From an uncultured Azospirillum sp. (GTDB taxonomy: Bacteria > Pseudomonadota > Alphaproteobacteria > RF32 > CAG-239), in NCBI GenBank assembly GCA_947301965.1, contig CAMYUM010000005.1, positions 1 to 64,000 of the forward strand: a stretch of DNA of 64,000 nt, read 5' to 3'. Position numbers and translations under genes: made by a program. Positions within the stretch are counted from its first letter, which is position 1. Each line of letters begins with the position of its first letter. This document shows, piece after piece, positions 53,008-61,189 of the stretch. Under the pieces are notes generated by a model. It was not told where the DNA came from and ran no database searches. It saw only the letters and a list, made by a program, of their open reading frames with translations.

Positions 53008-54762
53008 ATGAAAAAAATATTCAATACGATATTAAGTTTGTTGATGTTTATTGCCGGCGGTATTGTTGCAGTATGCGTTTTGACCTTGTTTTTGTGGGGC
53101 AGAGTACGAATTGATCACGCCTGGATATACGCACTGACATTTGGCGATGTCGGAATGAGCCTAAAATGTGTTTTTGCACTATGGGTTGCTGTTGGGGCAA
53201 TATTGTTCGCCGTGTTGGGAAAATATTCTAAAAAAATTGCTTTGGTTATACCGTTGGTTGCAATCGGACTTTTTGCTTATACATTCAAGGTTGTAGAATG
53301 TTGGTGGAATGCTGGTGAAGTCTCAACTTTGTATGAAAAAGAATATAAAACTTTTTTGTCGATGGAACAAGCTCCCAAGCGCAATTTGGTTGTGTTATTT
53401 TTGGAATCAATGGAAAATGAATATCGCAATTATAATGCTGATGGGGGAAATTTGTTACCGGAATTATCGGAAATTGCCGACAATAACCACTATTTTGATG
53501 ATTTTTATCAGCTGGAATACAGTAATGCAACAATTTCGGCACAAGTGGCAGGATTGTGCGGTTTGGTTTATAAGACCGAACTTGAAGAATATAGTTTGTC
53601 TGCTCTACTAAATAATACTCTGCCTAATGCGGTCTGCATTTCTGATGTGTTGGCAAATGCCGGATATAACTCTTATTTTTTGAAAGGGGCATCACTTGAT
53701 TTTGCTTTGACCGAAAAATTTATGGCGCAACATAGTTTTAAAGAGTTGCAGGGCTTGCACGAGTTATCCAACTATAAAAAAGGCAGCGATTGGGGTATAA
53801 GAGACAGTGATTTATATACTGTTGCTAAGCAAAAAATTAAATGGTTGGCAGCGCAGAAAAAACCGTTTTTAGCCGTAGTGACCACTCTTGATATGCTCTA
53901 TCCGAACGAATATTTAGATGCCCAATGCCTCAAAAGGTTTGGCGACCGACGTGATATTGTTCAATGTGCCGATTTTATGGCCGGAGAATTTGTGCATTGG
54001 TTACAAGAACAGGATTTTTCTGAAAACACCACCATTGTGTTGTTGGGTGATCATATTTTTGTCGGTAAAAATAATATTTATCCCGACAAGAAGGAGCGGC
54101 AGATTTTTAATGCAATTATCAATCCGGTTAAAGATTTGAGTGCTAAAAAACATAAATGGACAACTTTGGATATGGCGCCCACAATTTTGGAAGCTATCGG
54201 TATTAAGGCTCCCGAGTTCGGTTTGGGACGATCATTATGGCAAAATGAACCGACGCTGTTTGAAAAATATGGCAACAGTTTGGATTTGGAGTTTATGAAA
54301 AATTCTGATTTTTATAAAAAGCTGAACCAAACGTCGGAAGTAAACAAAAAATATGAACAACTCCCGTTAGGCGTTACACTGAAAGGAAATCAGATTAAAC
54401 CCTACACTTCATTATTGATTGAAACAAAAGACAATGCTTTTGATGCTGTGTGGAGTGACGGGCTGAATTTCGCGGTCGGTAATGAGAACGGCTTGTGCCT
54501 CAAAGCAAAGTTTTTGCTGATAAAGAATCGTTCAGATGAAAAAATCGAAGTGCTGCTCAACAATAAAAAATTTACCGAGTGGACTTTTGTAAAAGAAGAA
54601 AACGCCCCGTTTGAGAGAGAATTGTGCTTGCGCAAAGCAGATATTCCGACAAGCGGAAAAATTGCACTAACGTTTGTCAGAAAAATGGCATCGGCCAACC
54701 CGTTTGCTTACGCTCTGGGATGGCAAAATATCAGTACAAGAATATGGACAAACAACAAATAA
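53008..54762 (+). CDS. LtaS/OpgB-like phospho-transferase, sulfatase fold
   Basis: A 584-residue membrane enzyme. Several N-terminal membrane helices (about residues 1-110) precede a periplasmic alkaline-phosphatase/sulfatase domain: VVLFLESMENEY (metal ligand E near 133), a nucleophile region SNATIS (T175 the likely residue), and LLGDH (D348, H349). The family transfers phosphoglycerol or phosphoethanolamine from lipids to glycans, lipid A or proteins. It sits between pilin genes, recalling PptA, which decorates Neisseria pilin; this link is inference. OpgB-type glucan modification is the main alternative. Start at 53008 after GGTGAG. Confidence 0.75.
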   Translation: MKKIFNTILSLLMFIAGGIVAVCVLTLFLWGRVRIDHAWIYALTFGDVGMSLKCVFALWVAVGAILFAVLGKYSKKIALVIPLVAIGLFAYTFKVVECWWNAGEVSTLYEKEYKTFLSMEQAPKRNLVVLFLESMENEYRNYNADGGNLLPELSEIADNNHYFDDFYQLEYSNATISAQVAGLCGLVYKTELEEYSLSALLNNTLPNAVCISDVLANAGYNSYFLKGASLDFALTEKFMAQHSFKELQGLHELSNYKKGSDWGIRDSDLYTVAKQKIKWLAAQKKPFLAVVTTLDMLYPNEYLDAQCLKRFGDRRDIVQCADFMAGEFVHWLQEQDFSENTTIVLLGDHIFVGKNNIYPDKKERQIFNAIINPVKDLSAKKHKWTTLDMAPTILEAIGIKAPEFGLGRSLWQNEPTLFEKYGNSLDLEFMKNSDFYKKLNQTSEVNKKYEQLPLGVTLKGNQIKPYTSLLIETKDNAFDAVWSDGLNFAVGNENGLCLKAKFLLIKNRSDEKIEVLLNNKKFTEWTFVKEENAPFERELCLRKADIPTSGKIALTFVRKMASANPFAYALGWQNISTRIWTNNK

Positions 54763-54806
54763 TGATCTAGATTGATTGAAGATTTTGATACCTCGGGAGA
54801 GCTATA

Positions 54807-55385
54807 ATGAAAAATGTACAGAACAAAAAATTTACCGTTAGAAACTTGTTGATTGCTTTTGCTTGTGTGTGCATTATCGGAACATCGGGTTTTGTTATCT
54901 ATACACATCTGCTTGAAAAAGCGAGAATAAATAATACGCTGAACCAAATTGCGACCCTGATTAATAACACTTATGCAATCTATAATTGGCGAAAACTATA
55001 TGACGGATTGGGTAATGTTAGTGCTGTACAAATGGGAATTTTGCCTAAAGATATGATTGTATCACCTTTGGTTTTGCACAATCCGTTTAAGGGCGATGTT
55101 CATTTAGGTTCGGTCAGTGGCGGTGAAGGATTTGCTATTTTGTATGGCGGGTTGCCTCCGAAGGCTTGCAACGCTATCGCTTCTACCGATTGGGGACACG
55201 CACATTCCTCAGGTTTGAAGTATTTAATGATCAGTCCGAGCGGCTATTTAATGCCGAAATTCTTCCCCGAAAGACTGAGCGACGGCGAATACGATTCATC
55301 AAATTTGCCGCTAAAATATGATGAAACATCAAAGCACTGCATTTGTAACGGATCAAAATGTGCAGTGCTGTTCTTCTTCCAATAA
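54807..55385 (+). CDS. PilS-family pilin-like protein, leaderless
   Basis: A 192-residue protein with basic start, one hydrophobic helix (about 13-34) and a globular domain sharing the motif KACNAIASTDWGHAHSSGL with the main pilin (ACVAIASSDWGSGSGSGL). The end carries C-x-C-x5-C. It has no prepilin cleavage site (no +5 glutamate). GGGAGAG precedes the ATG. Likely a minor pilin or pilus-associated membrane protein, the third PilS paralog of the locus. Confidence 0.68.
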   Translation: MKNVQNKKFTVRNLLIAFACVCIIGTSGFVIYTHLLEKARINNTLNQIATLINNTYAIYNWRKLYDGLGNVSAVQMGILPKDMIVSPLVLHNPFKGDVHLGSVSGGEGFAILYGGLPPKACNAIASTDWGHAHSSGLKYLMISPSGYLMPKFFPERLSDGEYDSSNLPLKYDETSKHCICNGSKCAVLFFFQ

Positions 55386-55388
55386 AAA

Positions 55389-55949
55389 TCAGTGGTTGAC
55401 TTCGAGTAATAAGGCGGAAAATTTTTCTTCAGACGGATTACAGATATATGCGCCGGCTTTTATTTCGGCGTAGGGTGTCGGTATTTGGAAAAGGCGAATC
55501 CTGATAAAATCTTTGCCGTTGAGTGAGTATGAAAGGCAAAAACTGCCCTGATACGACTCAAGCCGATAAGACATTTGATCGGAAATGACGGCTAACGGCA
55601 CTAAAGACAGGTCAGAGATACCATTGCAACAAACCGTTGCGGCAACAGACCAACTTTGGTCAGAATTGCGAACCAGCGAAATTTTGCACCAATTATGTTC
55701 GTCAAAGCGCCCCATAAGCCCGCATTGCGCTCCACAGGGTTGTTCGGAGTTTACCTGCCATTTGGCGGTAAGTATAAAATCACGCAAATAACGAACAAAG
55801 AAAAAATGCCCGTTGTCACGAGAAACATTATGACGAACGTCCTGCCAAAAATCGGTTTTGGGGGCAGATGTTATTTCAAAAGCATCGTTTACCAGATGAA
55901 AATCAGGCTCGTTAAACCACTCAAAGTCTCGTATAGCCTCTATCAGCAT
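55389..55949 (-). CDS. DUF1349-family protein
   Basis: A 186-residue protein with the concanavalin-like beta-sandwich pattern of DUF1349 proteins (FFVRYLRDFILTAKWQV, CGLMGRFDEHNWCKISL, SYRLESYQGSFCLSYS). Cytosolic by sequence. Its start ATG (55949) overlaps the dnaJ-type stop by one base, so it is cotranscribed with that gene. Function of the family is not well defined; sugar binding has been suggested by the fold. Confidence 0.72.
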   Translation of the reverse strand: MLIEAIRDFEWFNEPDFHLVNDAFEITSAPKTDFWQDVRHNVSRDNGHFFFVRYLRDFILTAKWQVNSEQPCGAQCGLMGRFDEHNWCKISLVRNSDQSWSVAATVCCNGISDLSLVPLAVISDQMSYRLESYQGSFCLSYSLNGKDFIRIRLFQIPTPYAEIKAGAYICNPSEEKFSALLLEVNH

Positions 55950-56857
55950 CAAAAACTCCTGACATTTTCATCGGGGAGCTTGGAAACAACTTTATCAAGT
56001 TCGGCACTTTTTTGTGACGGAGAAATTATTTTTAAGGTCATAATTTGGTCTCCGGTACCTTTAAAGTTTTTCAACCCCTTGCCTTTAAGACGTAATTTTT
56101 CGCCGCTGCGAGCGTATGGCGGGATTTTGACAGCGACGCTGCCATCAATGGTCGGAACCACGATTTTGGCTCCCAAAATTGCTTCTTTGAGACTAATCGG
56201 CAAATCCATAATTACATTTTGACCGTCAAGGTTGAAATAGGGGTGCTTGGCAACGCTCAATGTTATCAGCACATCGCCGTTTTCTCCGCCCATGTGACCG
56301 GGATTGCCCAGGCCTTTAAGGCGCAAAGTCTGCCCGTCAACCGTGCCGGCAGGAATTTTGACGTTGATATTGCGACCGCCGATTTTGACTTGTTTTTCAG
56401 AACCTTTAACCGCCGATAGAAAATCAACTTTCATGGTATAGGCAATATCTTCGCCTTTACGGGCGCGCGTCTGTCTCCGTCCGGCTCCGGTAAAAGCTGA
56501 AAAAATATCGTCTCCGAAAATTGATGAAAAATCAAAATTGGCACCCTGCCCGCCCGATGAAGAATAGTAAAAACCATTATCACCGCCGAAAGGATTGCCG
56601 TTTTGACCGAATCCGGCGCCAAAACCCGTCGGTTTGCCATCCGAATCGATTTCATTATTGTCATATTTGGCGCGTTTGGCTTCATCACCCAAAATATCGT
56701 AAGCGGCAGAAACTTCTTTGAATTTTTCTGCCGCCGAGGGATTGTCTTTGTTGACATCGGGGTGATATTTGCGCGCAAGTTTATGGTAGGCAGACTTAAT
56801 ATCCGTCTTGCTTGCGTTTTTACTAACACCTAATATTGCATATAAATCTTTGCCCAT
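55949..56857 (-). CDS. DnaJ/CbpA-type co-chaperone
   Basis: A 302-residue class II J-protein. J domain at about 4-69 with HPD at 32-34, a G/F-rich region (about 75-115), then two beta-sandwich substrate domains and a C-terminal dimer region. The cysteine-rich zinc domain of true DnaJ is missing, so CbpA is the nearer relative. It activates Hsp70 ATPase. A sigma70-like promoter lies just upstream. Confidence 0.92.
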   Translation of the reverse strand: MGKDLYAILGVSKNASKTDIKSAYHKLARKYHPDVNKDNPSAAEKFKEVSAAYDILGDEAKRAKYDNNEIDSDGKPTGFGAGFGQNGNPFGGDNGFYYSSSGGQGANFDFSSIFGDDIFSAFTGAGRRQTRARKGEDIAYTMKVDFLSAVKGSEKQVKIGGRNINVKIPAGTVDGQTLRLKGLGNPGHMGGENGDVLITLSVAKHPYFNLDGQNVIMDLPISLKEAILGAKIVVPTIDGSVAVKIPPYARSGEKLRLKGKGLKNFKGTGDQIMTLKIISPSQKSAELDKVVSKLPDENVRSF

Positions 56858-56884
56858 TTGATACTTTTACGACCTTTCAGTATC

Positions 56885-56913
56885 TATATAGGGTTTATTT
56901 TTGACGATTACAA
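56885..56913 (-). promoter_or_regulatory. Promoter for the dnaJ-type gene
   Basis: On the minus strand TTGTAA (56908-56913), 17 bases, TATATA (56885-56890). The -35 box overlaps the stop codon of the preceding gene. A small inverted repeat GATACT/AGTATC (56860-56884) lies in the leader. No sigma32 or CIRCE-type element is seen. Confidence 0.5.
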
Positions 56914-57405
56914 GTTTACGCAATCAAAGGTAACGCGACGATAATAACCATGGTAAAGGTTGATTTTGCGCATAATAGCCGTGCCGTTGCCATGTTCGCG
57001 GCAATAGTGAGCGGCCAACGGCATCAGTTCATCAACCTGAATATCGCGGTATTCGTAGGTAACAGCATTGCTGTTTTCTTCTTTAACCGAAACACGTTTG
57101 GAAAATGTTTTATATTCATTTTCATCAACTTTAACATCTTTGCTGACGGTCGGAGCTTTGATTACGGCGCTCTCACTGACACAGCTGGTGTCTTGTTCAA
57201 CAACATAATAGCTGATTTTGTCTTGAACTACCGGTGCCGGAACAACAATTTTTTGCGGTTGAACCATGGTTATTGCCGGTTGACGACGAGGCTGATTGCA
57301 GAACAAAGCAAAATAGTTTTCGCACCCGCCGGTAGTGCAATTTACGCAATGGCAGGCTCCCAAAACAAAACATAGTCCGAGTGTGATTAAGTTAATTTTT
57401 TTCAT
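56908..57405 (-). CDS. Cysteine-rich lipoprotein of unknown function
   Basis: A 165-residue protein with lipobox LGAC. The first mature residues hold several cysteines (CHCVNCTTGGC), then a V/P-rich linker, and a C-terminal domain with HYCREHGNGTA and a final FDCVNL. GAGGG precedes the start. Possibly an envelope-stress or outer-membrane lipoprotein. No family recognised. Confidence 0.6.
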   Translation of the reverse strand: MKKINLITLGLCFVLGACHCVNCTTGGCENYFALFCNQPRRQPAITMVQPQKIVVPAPVVQDKISYYVVEQDTSCVSESAVIKAPTVSKDVKVDENEYKTFSKRVSVKEENSNAVTYEYRDIQVDELMPLAAHYCREHGNGTAIMRKINLYHGYYRRVTFDCVNL

Positions 57406-57475
57406 AGTTTATGCCCTCTCGTAAAAATTATGTGACGGAAATCTAGCACTTTTTGACAAAAATGGCAACTTGTTT

Positions 57476-57778
57476 TTAATCAAGCAAATCATAAATCTCT
57501 TTGCCGGAACGTTCCAAAATTTGCAAAACCCTGCGGTTAGTAGTATCTTTGGTGCGGGCATTGCTGAGTTTGTCGAGCATTTTTTGAAGTTTGTTATTAA
57601 ATTTTTCGTTGGAACGAAGCTCTTCCATCTGACGCAAAGTTTCTTCATCGTCAATTTTGTAGTTGGCAACGGCCTTCATAACCGCAAGATATTGGGCATC
57701 TTTACTCGCCGCAAACTGGGCGTTTACATCACCGGTAGCCAAAAGGGTTGCAAGCATCACAATCGGCAATATTTTCAT
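57476..57778 (-). CDS. Small exported helical protein
   Basis: A 100-residue protein with signal peptide (near VNA-Q) and a charged helical mature part (DDEETLRQMEELRSNEKF). AGAGGG precedes the ATG. Divergent from the ELM1-family gene. Not recognised; probably periplasmic. Confidence 0.6.
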   Translation of the reverse strand: MKILPIVMLATLLATGDVNAQFAASKDAQYLAVMKAVANYKIDDEETLRQMEELRSNEKFNNKLQKMLDKLSNARTKDTTNRRVLQILERSGKEIYDLLD

Positions 57779-57804
57779 ATTTTTCCCTCTTTATAAATTA
57801 ATGA

Positions 57805-57832
57805 TTGAGTTTGTCTTCGGTAATAATATAAT
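57805..57832 (+). promoter_or_regulatory. Promoter for the ELM1-family gene
   Basis: TTGAGT (57805-57810), a 16-base spacer and TATAAT (57827-57832), about 40 bases before the ATG at 57872. It lies in a 93-base region between divergent genes. Confidence 0.5.
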
Positions 57833-57871
57833 ACAAACAAATATATTCGCAATTGTATAGTGAGGGTTGTA

Positions 57872-58855
57872 ATGAAGAAAACGATTTGGGTGCTGCTTGA
57901 CAACCGTATGGGCAGTGTCGGTCAGGCCAAAGGGGTTTTGCAGGAACTGCAAGATGACTTTGAAATTGTTGAGAAAAAGATTGTATATACAAAATTTGCC
58001 GCTTTGCCCAACCAAATCAGAGGGTGTCATTTTTTAATCGGCGTTAATACTAAAGAATCGGATTGTCTGAAAACAACGGAATATCCCGATGCCGTCTTAT
58101 CAATCAGCCGCAGAACCGCTCCCATTGCTCTATGGATTAAGCGAAAATCAAAAGGAAAAACCAAAATAATTCAACTTATGCTGCCGGGAAAATACGGTTT
58201 GAATGATATGGACTTGGTAATTGTTTCAAAGCATGACCAGGGCAAGGTCTTCGGCAAAAATCTGTTTTATATTACCGGCTGTCCGCACCGTATAAACGAC
58301 AAAACTTTGGCAGAAGCAAAAGAAAAATGGAGCGGTGAATTTGCCAAATTGCCCAAGCCGTTAACGGCGGTTTTGGTCGGAGGCTCAATTAAAGGCAAAC
58401 CTTTTACCGATGAAAATGCCGCAAGATTGGCCGATACCATCGCTATGGTGCAAAATCAGGTGAGCGGATCAATATTAATTACATCTTCGCGCCGAACCGG
58501 TAAAAGCGCCGAAAACATTATAATGAATAAAATTAGCGGGATTCCTACATATACATATTTGTGGGGAGAAGACAAAGAAAACCCAATTATGGGATTTTAT
58601 GCCTGCGCAGACCGCTTTGTTACAACCGGAGACTCGGTTTCGATGACTTGTGAAGCCTGCGGAACAGGAAAACCGGTGATAGTGTTTACCGGCAAAAAAT
58701 GGCTGACACGTAAACATTTGCGCTTTGTTCAATCGCTGATTGACGGCGGTTATGCGATTGGCGCCGAAACCAAAAATATCGTCGATTTTGCACCGGAAAA
58801 AACTTTGCGGCCGGCAATTGAGGCAGCTGAAAAAATAAAACAGTTATTCGATTAG
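57872..58855 (+). CDS. ELM1-family (mitochondrial fission ELM1-like) protein
   Basis: A 327-residue protein of the ELM1/COG3660 family, found mainly in alphaproteobacteria and plants. It shows the N-terminal signature DNRMGSVGQAKGVLQEL, a central VLVGGSIKGKPF and a C-terminal TGDSVSMTCEACGTGKPV, the layout of a GT-B-type glycosyltransferase fold. GAGGG lies five bases before the ATG at 57872; the GTG at 57860 is weaker. Its end overlaps the convergent methyltransferase by four bases. Biochemical role in bacteria is not established. Confidence 0.87.
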   Translation: MKKTIWVLLDNRMGSVGQAKGVLQELQDDFEIVEKKIVYTKFAALPNQIRGCHFLIGVNTKESDCLKTTEYPDAVLSISRRTAPIALWIKRKSKGKTKIIQLMLPGKYGLNDMDLVIVSKHDQGKVFGKNLFYITGCPHRINDKTLAEAKEKWSGEFAKLPKPLTAVLVGGSIKGKPFTDENAARLADTIAMVQNQVSGSILITSSRRTGKSAENIIMNKISGIPTYTYLWGEDKENPIMGFYACADRFVTTGDSVSMTCEACGTGKPVIVFTGKKWLTRKHLRFVQSLIDGGYAIGAETKNIVDFAPEKTLRPAIEAAEKIKQLFD

Positions 58856-59553
58856 TACAAATTGCCTTTGCGGGTTATGACTACTTTTTGGTACATTTTG
58901 CCGAAATAAGTGGTTTTGTGCCATTCATATGAGCGGCGATTGGAAACATAGTCTTTAATTTCGGTCTGCCACATTCTTTCAGCAAAAGGCTGGTAAAGCC
59001 GGTTGAACATTTTGACCAACCATTTTAATGGGTGCCACCAGACGGCGTTATTATAATCTATAAACACGGCTTTGCCCTCGGGAGCAAGGTTTGAAAGAAT
59101 TTGGTTGATTACCTTGCTTTTGGACGGAAGAGGAAGTTCGTGGAGCAGCATATAGCAAATAATTACATCATATTTTCCGCTGAACGGTACGGTTGCATCG
59201 CGATTGATAAAGTTCATAAACGGGTAAGCAAAACGATGTTTGTTGCGAATGTAGCGCAGTTGAGTAAGGCTGACATCAACTACATCAAGACGACCGTAAA
59301 CTCCGATTTTGGAAGCAAGCCGCCCGAGTTGATCGCCAAAAGTTGCTCCCAACTGCAAAACCTGTTGGCGGGATTTTACTTCGGCGGCGCAAGCATCGGC
59401 AAGTTTTTTGCTGTAACCAAAGGTTAATATGTTTAACAACCATTGATGATCAAACAGCTTGGTCAGGCGGCGGCTTTCATACAGACCGCTGTAAAACTCC
59501 TGCTGATAAGGCGGAATCATTGCCGGATTTTCAACTATTTTTTGTTTTGCCAT
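58852..59553 (-). CDS. rquA: Rhodoquinone biosynthesis methyltransferase-like protein RquA
   Basis: A 233-residue protein resembling SAM-dependent methyltransferases. It has the features I know of RquA: FDHQWLLNI near the start, motif I VLQLGATFGDQ (65-75), RLDVVDVSLTQLRYIR, CYMLLHELP, a WWHPLKWL stretch, and the ending YFGKMYQKVVIT. RquA converts ubiquinone to rhodoquinone, the low-potential carrier for anaerobic fumarate reduction. GGAG lies six bases before the ATG. A UbiE-like methyltransferase is the alternative, but the C-terminal signature favours RquA. Confidence 0.76.
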   Translation of the reverse strand: MAKQKIVENPAMIPPYQQEFYSGLYESRRLTKLFDHQWLLNILTFGYSKKLADACAAEVKSRQQVLQLGATFGDQLGRLASKIGVYGRLDVVDVSLTQLRYIRNKHRFAYPFMNFINRDATVPFSGKYDVIICYMLLHELPLPSKSKVINQILSNLAPEGKAVFIDYNNAVWWHPLKWLVKMFNRLYQPFAERMWQTEIKDYVSNRRSYEWHKTTYFGKMYQKVVITRKGNLY

Positions 59554-59556
59554 GAT

Positions 59557-60294
59557 TTACTCCTTTTTCCAATCACCACAAATTGCTTGCCAGCATGATA
59601 ATGATGCCATCGCCGCAGTTTCAGCACGCAAAATGCGTTTGCCTAAACTAACGGCGCAGGCATATGGCTTTGAGTGTAATAAATTAAGTTCTTGCGCACT
59701 AAAACCACCCTCGGGTCCGATTAACAAAGCCAACGGAGGTTTTGCCGACGAAAAGACGGTTGCAACGTCTGTTCCGGAGCCGGTTTCATCCATAAAATAA
59801 AGTCGGCGACGCGAATCCCAATTTTCTAAAAGTTTGGAAAGCGCAATCGGCTCATCAATTTGCGGAAGATCAACGCGGCGTGATTGTTCGGCGGCTTCAA
59901 TTGTTTGAGCTTGCCAACGCTCAATTTTTATCTTGTCCGAAATGGTATATTCGGTAATAACCGGAACAATTTTAGAAGCACCGAGTTCGGTTGCTTTTTC
60001 AACCACAAAATCGGTGCGGTCTTTTTTCAACGGAGCAAACATCAACCATATGTCGGGACAACTTTCGTATTTTTTGGTTTGGAAATTGACTTTTAACTGT
60101 GCCTGCTTTTTGCTTTGGGGCAAAAGCGTACACTCAAATTCTCCGTCGCGGTTGTTGAAGACCAAAATTTTTTCGTCAGCCGTTAAACGCATGACCATAA
60201 GCAAATAATGACTCTGTTCGGGAGTTAGGTTGACAAGCGAATCGACGCTTAAGTCAACATCTGCGTAAATACGTATTTTTGAAGTCTTCGGCAC
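59557..60294 (-). CDS. rsmE: 16S rRNA (uracil-1498-N3)-methyltransferase RsmE
   Basis: A 245-residue SPOUT-class methyltransferase. Short N-terminal PUA-like domain (LTPEQSHYLLMVMRL), then the knotted domain with the signature LLIGPEGGFSAQEL and SLGKRILRAETA. Start chosen at GTG 60294, six bases after GGGAG; the longer TTG frame from 60333 adds residues unlike the family. It methylates N3 of U1498 in 16S rRNA. It lies three bases upstream of rquA, so the two may be cotranscribed. Confidence 0.93.
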   Translation of the reverse strand: MPKTSKIRIYADVDLSVDSLVNLTPEQSHYLLMVMRLTADEKILVFNNRDGEFECTLLPQSKKQAQLKVNFQTKKYESCPDIWLMFAPLKKDRTDFVVEKATELGASKIVPVITEYTISDKIKIERWQAQTIEAAEQSRRVDLPQIDEPIALSKLLENWDSRRRLYFMDETGSGTDVATVFSSAKPPLALLIGPEGGFSAQELNLLHSKPYACAVSLGKRILRAETAAMASLSCWQAICGDWKKE

Positions 60295-60401
60295 AGCGTT
60301 CTCCCTGAACAAAATTCTGCATAAATGACTCAATCAACTTGAGTTTCAACGCAAATTATTATAACTGATGGTTAGTTAAGTTTTCGTTACAGGCAAAAAA
60401 T

Positions 60402-61067
60402 ATGATTATCACTATCGACGGACCTGCGGCAGCAGGAAAAGGGACTCTGGCAGCCAGTCTGGCAAAAGAGTTTAATTTGGCGTATTTTGATACCGGTATG
60501 GTATATAGAGCCGTGGGTTTGGAAATGTTGCTCAACGGATATGAGCTGACCGACAACGAAAAAGCCGAAAAATTTGCCGAACAACTAACTTTTCCCCGAA
60601 TGATGGAACTGTCAAAAAATCCGGAATTTCGCTCTTTGAACGGAAGCCGCGCGGCTTCGGCAGTAGCGGCAATGCCCAAAGTGAGACAAGCTTTGTTGGA
60701 AATGCAACAAAATTTTTCGCATAATCCGGTATTTGCTGACGGAAGCAAGGCAGACGGCGCAATTTATGACGGGAGAGATACCGGAACCGTAATTTGTCCG
60801 CATGCCGATATAAAATTTTTTATTACCGCATCGCCGGAAGTCAGGGCAATGCGCCGTTTTAAAGAATATCAGGAAAAAGGGCAAGATGTAGATTATAAAG
60901 AAGTTTTGGAACAGACCATCGCTCGGGATAAAAACGACTTTGCCCGCGCCGGAAGTCAACCGGCGGCAGACGCCATACATTTTGACACCTCAGACCTTTC
61001 CATCAGTGAGGTTTTTGAGCAGGTTTGCAAAATTATCGTTGAAAAACAAAAAACACTTGAAAAATAA
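60402..61067 (+). CDS. cmk: Cytidylate kinase
   Basis: A 221-residue kinase phosphorylating CMP/dCMP with ATP. P-loop GPAAAGKG (residues 7-14), YFDTGMVYRAVG for substrate binding, YDGRDTGTV and the lid region ARDKNDFAR. cmk next to rpsA is the classical order in proteobacteria. Only a weak ribosome site (CAGG) lies upstream. Confidence 0.96.
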   Translation: MIITIDGPAAAGKGTLAASLAKEFNLAYFDTGMVYRAVGLEMLLNGYELTDNEKAEKFAEQLTFPRMMELSKNPEFRSLNGSRAASAVAAMPKVRQALLEMQQNFSHNPVFADGSKADGAIYDGRDTGTVICPHADIKFFITASPEVRAMRRFKEYQEKGQDVDYKEVLEQTIARDKNDFARAGSQPAADAIHFDTSDLSISEVFEQVCKIIVEKQKTLEK

Positions 61068-61091
61068 ATATTTGTGTGTATAAAAGACCTG

Positions 61092-61123
61092 ACTCTGAAA
61101 ATACGGTGCGTTGTTTTCAGGGT
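61092..61123 (+). promoter_or_regulatory. Hairpin in the rpsA leader
   Basis: ACTCTGAAAA pairs with TTTTCAGGGT (one G-T) around a 12-base loop, in the 122-base gap before rpsA. The rpsA start itself has no Shine-Dalgarno sequence, as in other bacteria where S1 controls its own translation. The hairpin may take part in that control. Confidence 0.45.
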
Positions 61124-61189
61124 GATGTAACACGCACAAGTCCACCCTTTTTAGTTCTTGGGTTGGCATGTTTTGAATTGATTTTTTAT

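Noticed and set aside
1385..55385. Integrative conjugative element inserted next to tRNA-Ser
   Set aside because: No integrase, relaxase, coupling protein or flanking direct repeat is seen. The tRNA at 62975 is followed by a terminator and an MFS gene, with 7 kb of housekeeping genes between it and the pilus locus.
56860..56884. Inverted repeat before the dnaJ-type gene as a CIRCE heat-shock operator
   Set aside because: Arms are only GATACT/AGTATC and do not match the CIRCE consensus TTAGCACTC-N9-GAGTGCTAA.
61076..61189. Upstream in-frame extension of ribosomal protein S1
   Set aside because: The 38 extra residues do not resemble S1, overlap the leader hairpin, and S1 homology begins just after the ATG at 61190.
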